Position numbers and translations under genes: made by a program
DNA from: UBA2589 sp965223235
GTDB lineage: Bacteria; Gemmatimonadota; Gemmatimonadetes; Longimicrobiales; Gaopeijiaceae
Assembly: GCA_965223235.1 (NCBI GenBank)
Contig: CBDCVV010000022.1
Location: 723,147-787,146, forward strand
Direction: 5' to 3'
Length of the DNA stretch: 64,000 nucleotides
In this document: piece by piece, positions 53,333 through 61,650 of the stretch
Layout of the letters: every line of letters starts with the position of its first letter
Numbering within the stretch: position 1 is the first letter of the stretch
Notes under the pieces: generated by a model
What the model was told of the DNA's origin: nothing
What the model saw: the letters and a program-made list of their open reading frames with translations, nothing else
Database searches by the model: none

Positions 53333-53839
53333 TTACCCCCCTTCGGGCACCGCCGCGATGCACTCGATCTCGACGAGCGCTCCGAGCGCGAGGCCACTTC
53401 CGGCAAGAGCGGATCGGGCTGGCGGGTCGGTCGGAAAGTACTCCACGTAGACTGAATTCATGGCGGCGTAGTCGTCGATATCCGCGAGGAACACGGTGCA
53501 CTTGATGAGGTCATCGAGCGTCGCCCCCGCGGCATCGAGCACGGCGATGATGTTCGCCATCGTCTGATGGGTCTCCGCCTCGATCCCCCCTTCTACGAGC
53601 TGCGGCGGGTTCACGCCGGGCAGCGCACCGAGGGCACCCGACAAGAAGATGAAGTCCCCGCTGCGCACCGCCGACGAAAAGACGGGGAGACGAGCGACGC
53701 CTTCCGGTTGGATGATCTCTTTACGTGGGGCCTCGTCGTCCGACGTCGTTTGGGCCCGATCCGTGCGCTCCACAATCGAGCATCCTGAAACGGTGCCCAG
53801 CGCCATACAGACCCCCACTCGCATCCACCAGCTGCTCAT
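53333..53839 (-). CDS. RidA/YjgF family protein with lipoprotein signal
   Basis: A 168-residue protein. Residues about 45-168 form a RidA domain (FSSAVRSGDFIFLSGALGAL, QTMANIIAVLDAAGATLDDL, KCTVFLADIDDYAAMN) with the conserved Arg and Glu in DPPARSALAGSGLALGALVE. RidA deaminates reactive enamine/imine intermediates in the cytosol, but here an N-terminal signal ending in a lipobox (LGTVSGC) predicts an exported lipoprotein. It is divergent from the M20 hydrolase, 105 bases away. Confidence 0.85.
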   Translation of the reverse strand: MSSWWMRVGVCMALGTVSGCSIVERTDRAQTTSDDEAPRKEIIQPEGVARLPVFSSAVRSGDFIFLSGALGALPGVNPPQLVEGGIEAETHQTMANIIAVLDAAGATLDDLIKCTVFLADIDDYAAMNSVYVEYFPTDPPARSALAGSGLALGALVEIECIAAVPEGG

Positions 53840-53944
53840 GACACTCTTCTCCCCTCCGAGGATGATTCTCGGGAAGCTGTGGACGGCTCGAGCCCGGCGC
53901 CACAGGACGGTGCACAGATTTCAGGGCGAGCAAGGAAGACCACA

Positions 53945-55258
53945 ATGAATCGGCGCGCGTTTGCCAGACTCGGGAGCATGGCTGGCGTAGGGGTGTGGCT
54001 CGGTGACCTACCTGAGGTGTGGCCGCGCCAGGATCCCGCCGTACGGGCGACCCGTCTCGCTGCGCGCATGCGGAGACTCCAACGCTTCGGCCTGAATCAG
54101 GACGGCGGAATCGACCGAGTCGCCTTCAGCGATGCCAACATCGAAGCGCTGGAGTGGGCGGAAGGCCTCTTCCGTGAGGCCGGCTGTACGACGTCGAGAG
54201 ACCTCGCCGGCAACCTCGTCGCTCGACGCGAAGGGAGCGACCCGTCCGCGACCCCCATCATGACCGGGTCTCACATCGACTCGGTGCTCGGCGGGGGGAA
54301 TTTCGACGGCCAGGTCGGATCGATGGGGGCACTCGAAGTCGCGACCCGGCTCGAAGAGGTCGGGCACCGAGCGCGGCGGCCCATGGAGTTCGTCTTCTTC
54401 TCGAACGAGGAAGGTGGCAAGACCGGAAGTCGGGTGCTGATCGGTGAGGTCGAGCCGTTCGAGCTCGACCTGGTCACGGCTTCGGGATACACGATCGGGG
54501 AAGGATTGCGGAGGCTGGGCGGAGATCCCTCCCGACTCGCTGAAGCGGTCCGGGCGCCGGGGTCGGTGCACTCCTTCGTCGAACTTCACGTCGAGCAAGG
54601 TGGCGTCTTACACACGGATGGAGTCGACATCGGGGTCGTGCAGGGAATCGTCGGCATCATGCGCTGGAACGTCACCGTGACGGGCACGACGAACCACGCC
54701 GGCACGACGCCGATGGATCGTCGGGCAGACGCCATGGTGGGGGCGGCCCACTTCATCGTCGCCGTTCACGAGATCGCGCGTACCACGGAAGGCCGCCAAG
54801 TCGCCACCGTGGGGCGAGCCGAGGCAGTGCCCGGCGCCCCGAATGTGATCCCGGGTACGGTGCGACTCACCCTCGAGATTCGGGACCTCTCGATGGATGG
54901 GATCGAGCGGCTCTTTCAGGCGATCCGCGGGGAGTCCGAACGAATCAGCGCCGATTCAGGTCTCGCCTTCGATTTCGAGCGCTTCTATACGAGTCGCGCG
55001 GCACCGACGGATCCACGCATTCAACAGGTGATCGAGGATCACGCCGCAGAGATGGGCCTCTCGACTCGCAGGATGCCCTCCGGAGCCGGACACGATGCCC
55101 AGAGCTTGGCGCTCATCTGCCCGATCGGGATGATCTTCGTCCCATCCGTCGACGGCGTCAGCCACGCTGGAAACGAATTCACCGACTTCGAGGATATCGT
55201 GGCCGGAAGCGACACTCTCCTTCGAACGCTACTCGCCTTGGATCGCGCCGAGCTGTAG
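53945..55258 (+). CDS. M20-family hydantoinase/carbamoylase-type amidohydrolase, exported
   Basis: A 437-residue dinuclear zinc hydrolase of the N-carbamoyl-L-amino-acid hydrolase/allantoate amidohydrolase group. Metal ligands: GSHIDSVLGGGNFDG (His, Asp), FSNEEGGKTGS (Glu), ELHVEQGGVL (His) and VSHAGNEF (last His); the dimerisation-domain motif GTTNHAGTTPMDRRAD is present. The N-terminus (MNRRAFARLGSMAGVGVWL) looks like a Tat signal. ATG 53945 was chosen because it begins this signal. Carbamoyl amino acids or allantoate are likely substrates. Confidence 0.86.
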   Translation: MNRRAFARLGSMAGVGVWLGDLPEVWPRQDPAVRATRLAARMRRLQRFGLNQDGGIDRVAFSDANIEALEWAEGLFREAGCTTSRDLAGNLVARREGSDPSATPIMTGSHIDSVLGGGNFDGQVGSMGALEVATRLEEVGHRARRPMEFVFFSNEEGGKTGSRVLIGEVEPFELDLVTASGYTIGEGLRRLGGDPSRLAEAVRAPGSVHSFVELHVEQGGVLHTDGVDIGVVQGIVGIMRWNVTVTGTTNHAGTTPMDRRADAMVGAAHFIVAVHEIARTTEGRQVATVGRAEAVPGAPNVIPGTVRLTLEIRDLSMDGIERLFQAIRGESERISADSGLAFDFERFYTSRAAPTDPRIQQVIEDHAAEMGLSTRRMPSGAGHDAQSLALICPIGMIFVPSVDGVSHAGNEFTDFEDIVAGSDTLLRTLLALDRAEL

Positions 55259-55290
55259 CTGCGTCGTCGCCGTTCCCTCGAGCAGCGGCG

Positions 55291-56511
55291 CTAAGCGGCG
55301 GCCCGCGGATCATTGACCCGCTGCAGCAAGAGCGCACCCACCACGAAGAGGACACTGATCGACATCACGGAGAGTCGTTGGTTTCCACCGGTCAGCAGTG
55401 CGACCTGACCGAAGATCAACGGTCCGATGACCGAGGACGACTTCCCGCACAGCGCGTAGAATCCGAACATCTCCGATTCACGACCGTCCGGGATCAGCGA
55501 TGCCATCATGGCCCGACTCGCCGCTTGGATCGAACCCAGTCCGAAGCCGGCAAGCAGCCCGACCGCTGCGAAGGCCATCTTCCCTTCGATGAAGAAGATC
55601 ATGACCGCAATCGCGATCCAAAGGCCGAGCACGCCCGTTACCACCTTCTTAGGACCGAGAGCGTCTGTCGGCTTCGCCATCACGAATGCGCCCACCAACG
55701 CAGACAGCTGGATGGCGAGAAAGAGGTAGATGAGCTCCGTCTGCTCGTAGCCGAACGTCGTCGAACCGAGGGTGCTCGCCATGTAGATCGCCGTGAGCAC
55801 ACCGTCGATATAAAAGAAATAGGCGAGGAGAAAGCGCCTCAACTCCTTCAGAGCGAGGACCTCGCGCCAGAGCTCCCGGAAGCTGGTAAGTCCCCACGCC
55901 GCCGCCTGCCCCACCGTCATCTCGCCCTTCTTGTCCTTCGGCAGGTAGAAGAACGACGGGAGAGAAAAGAGGAAGAAGGTGGCGGCGACCATCACCCAGA
56001 CCCAATCGAGTCGGTCCGCGAGGGCGAGCGGAATCGCCATCGCCAACCCGAGTGCCGACCCTGCATACCCGACGCCAAAACCCACTCCAGACACAGTCCC
56101 CTGCTTCTCCGGGGGGGCAATGTCCGGTAGGTAGGCATTGTAGAAGACGAGGCACGACTCGAAGCCGACGTTGGCGATGAGGAAGAGAGCAAAGGCCCAC
56201 GTCGTAGCGCCCGGAGAGATCGTCGTGAAGAGCGTCACTCCGACGATGCACATCGCCACGTACAGCCCCATGAAGCGCTTCCGTGCCCCTGCGCGGTCTG
56301 CGATGGCGCCGAGGACTGGCGCACTGAGCGCGACGATGAGGGCGGAGAGTGAAACCGCCCAACCCCAAAGGGCGTCTCCCTCGCCGGCTTCGTTCCCGAC
56401 GACCGTCTCGATGAAGAAGATCTGGAAGACCACGGAGACGATGACCGCGGGATACACCGAGTTCGCGAAGTCGAACATCACCCACGCGCCGACCTGCTTC
56501 TTGTCCATCAT
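55291..56511 (-). CDS. UMF1-type MFS transporter (Atg22-like)
   Basis: A 406-residue transporter with 11-12 membrane helices. The N-terminal motif KKQVGAWVMFDFANSVYPAV and the later FESCLVFYNAYLPDIAPPEK and GFGVGYAGSALGLAMA identify the vacuole-effluxer Atg22-like/UMF1 family. In bacteria these are thought to export amino acids or other small solutes. ATG 56511 is followed by a second ATG. Divergent from the SDR gene at 56638. Confidence 0.86.
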   Translation of the reverse strand: MMDKKQVGAWVMFDFANSVYPAVIVSVVFQIFFIETVVGNEAGEGDALWGWAVSLSALIVALSAPVLGAIADRAGARKRFMGLYVAMCIVGVTLFTTISPGATTWAFALFLIANVGFESCLVFYNAYLPDIAPPEKQGTVSGVGFGVGYAGSALGLAMAIPLALADRLDWVWVMVAATFFLFSLPSFFYLPKDKKGEMTVGQAAAWGLTSFRELWREVLALKELRRFLLAYFFYIDGVLTAIYMASTLGSTTFGYEQTELIYLFLAIQLSALVGAFVMAKPTDALGPKKVVTGVLGLWIAIAVMIFFIEGKMAFAAVGLLAGFGLGSIQAASRAMMASLIPDGRESEMFGFYALCGKSSSVIGPLIFGQVALLTGGNQRLSVMSISVLFVVGALLLQRVNDPRAAA

Positions 56512-56637
56512 CCCCCCGAGGTGCGGTCCCGGCCCACGGTACACCGCGGGCGCCACGAACCCAAGGCTCACGTCGGATCCGAGTCGCTCGAGCGTACGCC
56601 GTTGCCACGACTCTTCGGCCCTGCGATATCTCACGCC

Positions 56638-57414
56638 ATGAATAGACTCGCTGGGAAATGGGTCCTGATCACGGGAGCTTCTGCCGGGATCGGGGAATCG
56701 TGTGCGCGGTACTTCGCCGCTCAGGGATCTCACCTTCTTCTCTCGGCACGCCGCCTAGAGAAGGTCGAGGCTTTGGCCGCCGAGCTAGCGGCCGCCCACG
56801 ACGTTCAAGCGCACGGTCACGCGCTCGACGTCACCGACCGCGGATCCGTGGAATCGTATGTCGCCGAGGTGGTCGGTATGGGCGCCGTCCCGGACATCTT
56901 GATCAACAACGCGGGCAAAGCCAAAGGGCTCGACAAGTTCCAAGATGGGTCGCTCGACCATTGGGACGAGATGATCGACACCAACGTGAAGGGGCTCCTC
57001 TACGTGACCCGCGCCGTCCTCCCGCACATGGTGGAGCGCGACTCGGGGCACGTCATCAACATTGGCTCGATCGCCGGACGCTGGGTGTACCCGAAGGGTG
57101 CCGTGTACAACGCGACGAAGTTCGCCGTGCGAGCGCTCAGCGAGGCGATGAACATCGACCTTCTCGGAACGAAGATCCGTGTCTCGAGCGTCGACCCGGG
57201 ACTCGCCGAGACGGAGTTCAGCGAGGTGCGCTTCGACGGAGACGCAGACCGGGCGAAGTCGGTCTACTCCGACACAGTGCCGCTCACTCCGGACGATGTG
57301 GCTGACGCGTGCGTCTACGTGGCGAACGCCCCCGAGCACGTCGACATCTTCAACCTGGTGCTCATGCCCACGGTTCAACGCTACCCCGGCCACATCGACC
57401 GGAACAGCGATTGA
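56638..57414 (+). CDS. SDR family NADP-dependent oxidoreductase (YdfG-like)
   Basis: A 258-residue short-chain dehydrogenase. Motifs: VLITGASAGIGESCARYF (cofactor), DVTDRGSV, ILINNAGKAKG, IGSIAGRWVYPKGAVYNATK (catalytic Ser, Tyr, Lys) and SSVDPGLAETEFSEVRFDGD. The last motif and overall length match the YdfG group, which oxidises L-allo-threonine or 3-hydroxy acids. It is followed 14 bases later by an MFS gene and probably shares its transcript. Confidence 0.87.
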   Translation: MNRLAGKWVLITGASAGIGESCARYFAAQGSHLLLSARRLEKVEALAAELAAAHDVQAHGHALDVTDRGSVESYVAEVVGMGAVPDILINNAGKAKGLDKFQDGSLDHWDEMIDTNVKGLLYVTRAVLPHMVERDSGHVINIGSIAGRWVYPKGAVYNATKFAVRALSEAMNIDLLGTKIRVSSVDPGLAETEFSEVRFDGDADRAKSVYSDTVPLTPDDVADACVYVANAPEHVDIFNLVLMPTVQRYPGHIDRNSD

Positions 57415-57428
57415 CCGATCGTGACGCG

Positions 57429-58631
57429 ATGCACGGCTCGGGCTCACGGCTCGAGCCGTACATCGTCGTGTTCACCCTCTGGCTTCTCGTCTTCTCGTCG
57501 GCCAGCCAGACGATGATCCTGTCGCCGATCCTCCCCATGGTCGGCGACGAGCTATCGATTCCGGATGCCAAGCTCGGCACGCTCGTCTCCGTCTACTCGG
57601 TGATGGTCGGCATCTTCGCGATCCTCTCCGGGCCTGTATCCGACCGGGTGGGTCGCCGACGGATTCTGATGCTCGGGTGTGGGACGATGACGGTGGCCCT
57701 CTCCCTCCATGGCCTCGTGGCCAGTTACTGGTCGTTCGTCGCCGTACGCGTCTTCGCCGGGTGCGCGGGCGGCATGCTGAGTGGGGCCGCGGTCTCGTAT
57801 ATCGGGGACTACTTCCCGTACCGGCGTCGCGGCTGGGCGACCGGGTGGGTCATGAGCGGATCGGCCTTCGGACAGATCGCCGGGATTCCGCTCGGCGTGC
57901 TGATTGCCGGATGGTGGGGTTTCAGAGCGCCCTTCTACATCTTCGCCACGACGATGGCGCTCACCGTGCTCTTGATCGCCTTCAAGATTCCACAGCCCGT
58001 GGTCCAAGGGGAGCGGAGACAGCTCTCCGTGAAGCGCGCTGTCGCGAGTTATCTGGAGATGATTCGCCGACCCGAGATCGCCTGGGCCGCGGTAGCCTTC
58101 TTCATGATGTTCCTCGGTGTCTCTCTCTACGTCATCTACCTCCCGGCGTGGCTGGAGAGTGACCTCTCCTTCGGGGCCGAGGAGATCGCGACCATGTTCT
58201 TCTTCGGAGGGATCGCGAACGTCTTGACCGGACCTCAGATCGGGAAGCTCTCGGATCGGATCGGTCGGAAGACCCTGATTCTGATAGGGTGCGTGGGGCT
58301 GAGCATCGCGATGGTGCTCACAGTCCGAGTCATCACCGGACCGACGGCCGCCTACATCTTCTTCTTCGTATTCATGGTGCTGGTCGCGACCCGCATCAGT
58401 CCATTCTCCGCGCTGCTCACCGCGCTCGTCGACGATACCCGGCGCGGCTCACTCCTCTCGCTCACCGTCGCTCTCGGCCAGCTCGGTTTCGCCCTGGGCG
58501 GCGCGATTGCCGGTCCGCTCTACGCCGGTATCGGCTACGCGTCGAATTCGATTCTCGCCGCGGCGAGTGTTCTCGCGATGGGTCTCATCGTCTGGTTCTT
58601 CGTTCCGGAACCGAGCGGCGACGCCTCCTGA
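57429..58631 (+). CDS. MFS transporter, drug/sugar efflux-like
   Basis: A 400-residue major facilitator protein with about 12 membrane helices. The MFS signature loop GPVSDRVGRRRILMLG is present between helices 2 and 3, and repeated as GKLSDRIGRKTLILIG in the second half. The overall form is that of the multidrug/Bcr-like or aromatic-acid group. ATG 57429 is preferred over an upstream TTG that overlaps the SDR stop. Substrate unknown. Confidence 0.85.
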   Translation: MHGSGSRLEPYIVVFTLWLLVFSSASQTMILSPILPMVGDELSIPDAKLGTLVSVYSVMVGIFAILSGPVSDRVGRRRILMLGCGTMTVALSLHGLVASYWSFVAVRVFAGCAGGMLSGAAVSYIGDYFPYRRRGWATGWVMSGSAFGQIAGIPLGVLIAGWWGFRAPFYIFATTMALTVLLIAFKIPQPVVQGERRQLSVKRAVASYLEMIRRPEIAWAAVAFFMMFLGVSLYVIYLPAWLESDLSFGAEEIATMFFFGGIANVLTGPQIGKLSDRIGRKTLILIGCVGLSIAMVLTVRVITGPTAAYIFFFVFMVLVATRISPFSALLTALVDDTRRGSLLSLTVALGQLGFALGGAIAGPLYAGIGYASNSILAAASVLAMGLIVWFFVPEPSGDAS

Positions 58632-58725
58632 AAATTTTCTCCGTGTCCGGCGACCCGCGGGCCGGTATCTTCGGGAAAGCCGAGGGCAGGCGCCCCCACC
58701 CCTTCTCGGAGCCGAGGTCCACGAC

Positions 58726-59709
58726 GTGACGCCTAGCGACGCCGTCCGCGTTCTGTACGTAGAAGACGCGTTCGACCAAGCGCTTCTTGTAAAGGCGTTC
58801 TTCAACACGCTTCCGGCGTTCTCCGTGACCCACGCGCAAGATGGCGACACGGCGATCGATCTGATCTCGGCCGAATCGTGGGACATTCTCGTCACCGACC
58901 TGAATCTGCCGGGCAAAGACGGCTTCTCCATCATTCGAGCGCTTCGGGCAAGCGGTTCGAAGATTCCCGTGCTGGTCACGACCGGATACACCCAGGCGCA
59001 CTACGAGGAGCAAGCGCTTCGAGCGGGCGCCGACCACGTGATGATCAAGCCTCTCAGTCAGGCTGACTTCATCGAACGGGTGCAAGAGATGGTGCAGGCG
59101 CCCCGGGCGACGCCGGCGGTCTCAGGTGACGAGATGATCGTGGTGGTCGAAGGCCGGCTCGGCGACGCGGAGATGGGCTGCGGCGGATCACTGATGAAAG
59201 CGGTCCAAGCGGGTGGGTCTGCCGTAATCATTCCGCTCCTCCTTACCGAAGACTCGGGCACCTACTCCGAGCTGAAAGCCGCCGCCGCGGCGGCGGACGT
59301 TCTCGGCGTCGAATTTCGGGCGGACCGGACCCTCTTCGGCGACCAGGCCGGCCAGGCCGATCTCCTCCGCCGTACGCTCGACGAGCTGCGACCCACGACC
59401 ATGTACTTGCCGGCAGCAGATGACTCGGACCGGTCCCGATCCGCGGCTCGTGAAGCAGCGATCACCGCCGCCCGAGAAGTCGAGAAGGTGTTCGCGTACG
59501 AGACCGCGACCACGGGTCGGGCTTTCTCCCCGAAGCACTTCGTGGATGTGCGTGCCGAGATGGTCGTGAAGATGGAGGCGCTCGCCGCGTACCAAGCGGC
59601 GGGGGCCCCGAGGATCGATCTCAGGCCCCGCATGGCCCAGGCGTACGCCCGATACTGGGGCAGACTTCAGGACTTCACCGAAGTCGAGGCGTTCGAGCCG
59701 ATCACCTGA
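58726..59709 (+). CDS. response regulator receiver domain fused to degenerate PIG-L/LmbE-like domain
   Basis: A 327-residue fusion. Residues 4-125 are a CheY-type receiver: acidic pocket (YVED), phospho-acceptor D58 in VTDLNLPG, the T/G switch (VTTGYT) and K108 in MIKPL. Residues about 135-327 align with PIG-L/LmbE deacetylases (MGCGGSLMKAVQAGGSAVII, KHFVDVRAEMVVKMEALAAY), but the metal motif HPDDE is RLGDAE here (near 144-149) and the later His pair is missing, so zinc catalysis looks lost. GTG start with GAGG eight bases upstream. No histidine kinase gene is nearby. Confidence 0.8.
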   Translation: MTPSDAVRVLYVEDAFDQALLVKAFFNTLPAFSVTHAQDGDTAIDLISAESWDILVTDLNLPGKDGFSIIRALRASGSKIPVLVTTGYTQAHYEEQALRAGADHVMIKPLSQADFIERVQEMVQAPRATPAVSGDEMIVVVEGRLGDAEMGCGGSLMKAVQAGGSAVIIPLLLTEDSGTYSELKAAAAAADVLGVEFRADRTLFGDQAGQADLLRRTLDELRPTTMYLPAADDSDRSRSAAREAAITAAREVEKVFAYETATTGRAFSPKHFVDVRAEMVVKMEALAAYQAAGAPRIDLRPRMAQAYARYWGRLQDFTEVEAFEPIT

Positions 59710-59826
59710 GTGCGGGTGAGCCGACGGCGCCGTCGAGCTTGCGAAGGCTGAGACGGTTCGACGAGGTTAACCCCCCGTCCGCACCACGCGGTCGGTTCCC
59801 ATTCGAGTCGCAACCAGGCTAGCGCC

Positions 59827-60780
59827 GTGCATCTAGATTTCGAACGCGACATCGTCGAGATCCAAGACCAAATCGACAAGCTGCTCGACATCGCGGACCG
59901 TCGAGGCATCGACGTTTCCGACGAGGTCAGGGTTCTCCGCGCCAAGTTGGATGGTCTCACGACCGACACCTACGCGAATCTCCAGCCGCTCGAGCAGGTG
60001 GAGGTCGCGCGCCACAAACAGCGCCCCTACACCCTCGACTATATCGAGCGAATCTTTACGGACTGGGTCGAGCTCCACGGCGACCGGAACTTCCGCGACG
60101 ACGAAGCGATCGTGGGAGGTTGGGCTCGGCTGAAGGGAGAGAGCGTCATGATCGTGGGCCAGCAGAAAGGCCGCGACATGAAAGAGAATCTGCGTCGCAA
60201 CTTCGGAATGCCCCACCCGGAAGGGTACCGGAAAGCCCTCCGGCTAATGCGCCAAGCCGAGAAGTTCGGCCGCCCGGTCATCAGCTTTATCGACACCCCG
60301 GGCGCGTACCCGGGCATCGGATCAGAAGAGAGGGGCATCGGGGAAGCGATCGCCTTCAACCTCCGCGAGATGTCCCGTCTCCGGGTACCGATTGTCTCCG
60401 TCGTGATCGGGGAGGGGATGTCGGGAGGTGCACTCGGAATTGGGGTGACCGACAAGATCCTCATGCTCGAACACTCGATCTACTCGGTGATCTCTCCTGA
60501 AGGGTGCGCCGCGATCTTGTGGCGCTCGGCTGAGCACAAAGAGAAGGCGGCGAACGCACTCAAGCTCACTGCCACCGACCTGCATCGGATGGGGGTCTGC
60601 GACGAGATCGTGCCGGAACCACGTGGCGGGGCACACACCGATTGGGACGCAGCCGCGGGTCTCCTAGTAGGCCCCTTGGCGCGGACGGTTGCCGACTTGC
60701 GTTCACTTTCCGACGAAGCGCTACTCGAGGCGCGCTGGGCGAAGTACGAGGCGATCGGGTCTTTTCGGCTCGACTCGTGA
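59827..60780 (+). CDS. accA: acetyl-CoA carboxylase carboxyltransferase subunit alpha
   Basis: A 317-residue AccA. It joins AccD to transfer carboxyl from carboxybiotin to acetyl-CoA, making malonyl-CoA for fatty acid synthesis in the cytoplasm. Family motifs: FTDWVELHGDRNFRDDEAIV, GQQKGRDMKENLRRNFGM, PHPEGYRKALRLMRQAEKFG, SFIDTPGAYPGIGSEERGIG, GEGMSGGALGIGVTDKILML and SVISPEGCAAILW. It begins with GTG. Length is normal. accD is not in the window. The next gene follows after 15 bases. Confidence 0.97.
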   Translation: MHLDFERDIVEIQDQIDKLLDIADRRGIDVSDEVRVLRAKLDGLTTDTYANLQPLEQVEVARHKQRPYTLDYIERIFTDWVELHGDRNFRDDEAIVGGWARLKGESVMIVGQQKGRDMKENLRRNFGMPHPEGYRKALRLMRQAEKFGRPVISFIDTPGAYPGIGSEERGIGEAIAFNLREMSRLRVPIVSVVIGEGMSGGALGIGVTDKILMLEHSIYSVISPEGCAAILWRSAEHKEKAANALKLTATDLHRMGVCDEIVPEPRGGAHTDWDAAAGLLVGPLARTVADLRSLSDEALLEARWAKYEAIGSFRLDS

Positions 60781-60795
60781 GGAGCGAGGCATAGC

Positions 60796-61650
60796 GTGGT
60801 AGGCTTCGCCGAAGTGCGATTCAAGGGCTCTCGCAAGGAGTACTACTCGTACCGGGACCTCGAGCTACTCCCTGGCCAGCACGTCATCGTGCAGGCGGAT
60901 CGGGGCGAGGACCTCGGAGAAGTATCTGCCGTCGGCGTGGTCGCGGAGCGAAAGTGCGCGTCGTCGAATGGAGGGTGTGCTACACCCGCACCCGAACAGC
61001 TCGTGCTCCGTCACGCTCGGGATGCGGAAGTAGCCAAGTTGCCGTCGTTGCGAGGCGACGAAGACCGGGTCCGCTCCGAAACGCGGAAGCTGGTGAGCAA
61101 GCACGGCCTCAAGATGAAGGTCACCGAGGCCGAGTGGCAGTTCGACCGGAACAAGCTGGTGATCTACTTCACGGCCGAGAAACGGGTCGACTTCCGACAG
61201 CTCGTTCGCGACCTCGCGCGGACGTTCCGTGCTCGCATCGAACTCCGGCAGATCGGTGTGCGGGACGAAGCGGCGCTTCTGGGGGGTGTGGGCCGCTGCG
61301 GGAGAGAACTCTGCTGCTCAACCTGGCTCCCCGAGTTGAAGCCGGTGTCTCTCCAGCTCGCCAAAGATCAACGACTCTCTCTGAACCCGGCGCAGATCAG
61401 TGGATGCTGCGGACGGCTGATGTGCTGCCTCATGTATGAGCACCGCACCTATGTGGAAGCGCGGCGTCGTTTCCCACGAGAGGGGCGCACGATCAAGACC
61501 GCACGAGGCGAGGAACGCGTCGTCTCCGTCGACATCTGGTCCGAACGGGTCTCCTTACGGGGTCCCGACGGAGATCGGCGGAGCATCTCCCTCTCGGAAC
61601 TCAAGAAAGAAGTGTCCTCGGAGAGGCTCCTACCGGGAGAAGCAGAGTGA
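60796..61650 (+). CDS. PSP1-domain protein, RicT (YaaT)-like
   Basis: A 284-residue PSP1 C-terminal domain protein. The start VGFAEVRFKGSRKEYYSY and the cysteine-rich clusters VGRCGRELCCSTWL and ISGCCGRLMCCLMYEHRTY are those of RicT/YaaT, which in Bacillus forms an Fe-S-containing complex affecting RNA cleavage and development. The association of this gene with metG seen here is common. GTG start with GAGG six bases upstream; its stop overlaps metG (GTGA). Confidence 0.9.
   Translation: MVGFAEVRFKGSRKEYYSYRDLELLPGQHVIVQADRGEDLGEVSAVGVVAERKCASSNGGCATPAPEQLVLRHARDAEVAKLPSLRGDEDRVRSETRKLVSKHGLKMKVTEAEWQFDRNKLVIYFTAEKRVDFRQLVRDLARTFRARIELRQIGVRDEAALLGGVGRCGRELCCSTWLPELKPVSLQLAKDQRLSLNPAQISGCCGRLMCCLMYEHRTYVEARRRFPREGRTIKTARGEERVVSVDIWSERVSLRGPDGDRRSISLSELKKEVSSERLLPGEAE

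Noticed and set aside
59722..59735. Perfect 14-bp palindrome CGACGGCGCCGTCG upstream of accA
   Set aside because: No loop, no conserved context seen and GC-rich palindromes of this size occur often by chance here.
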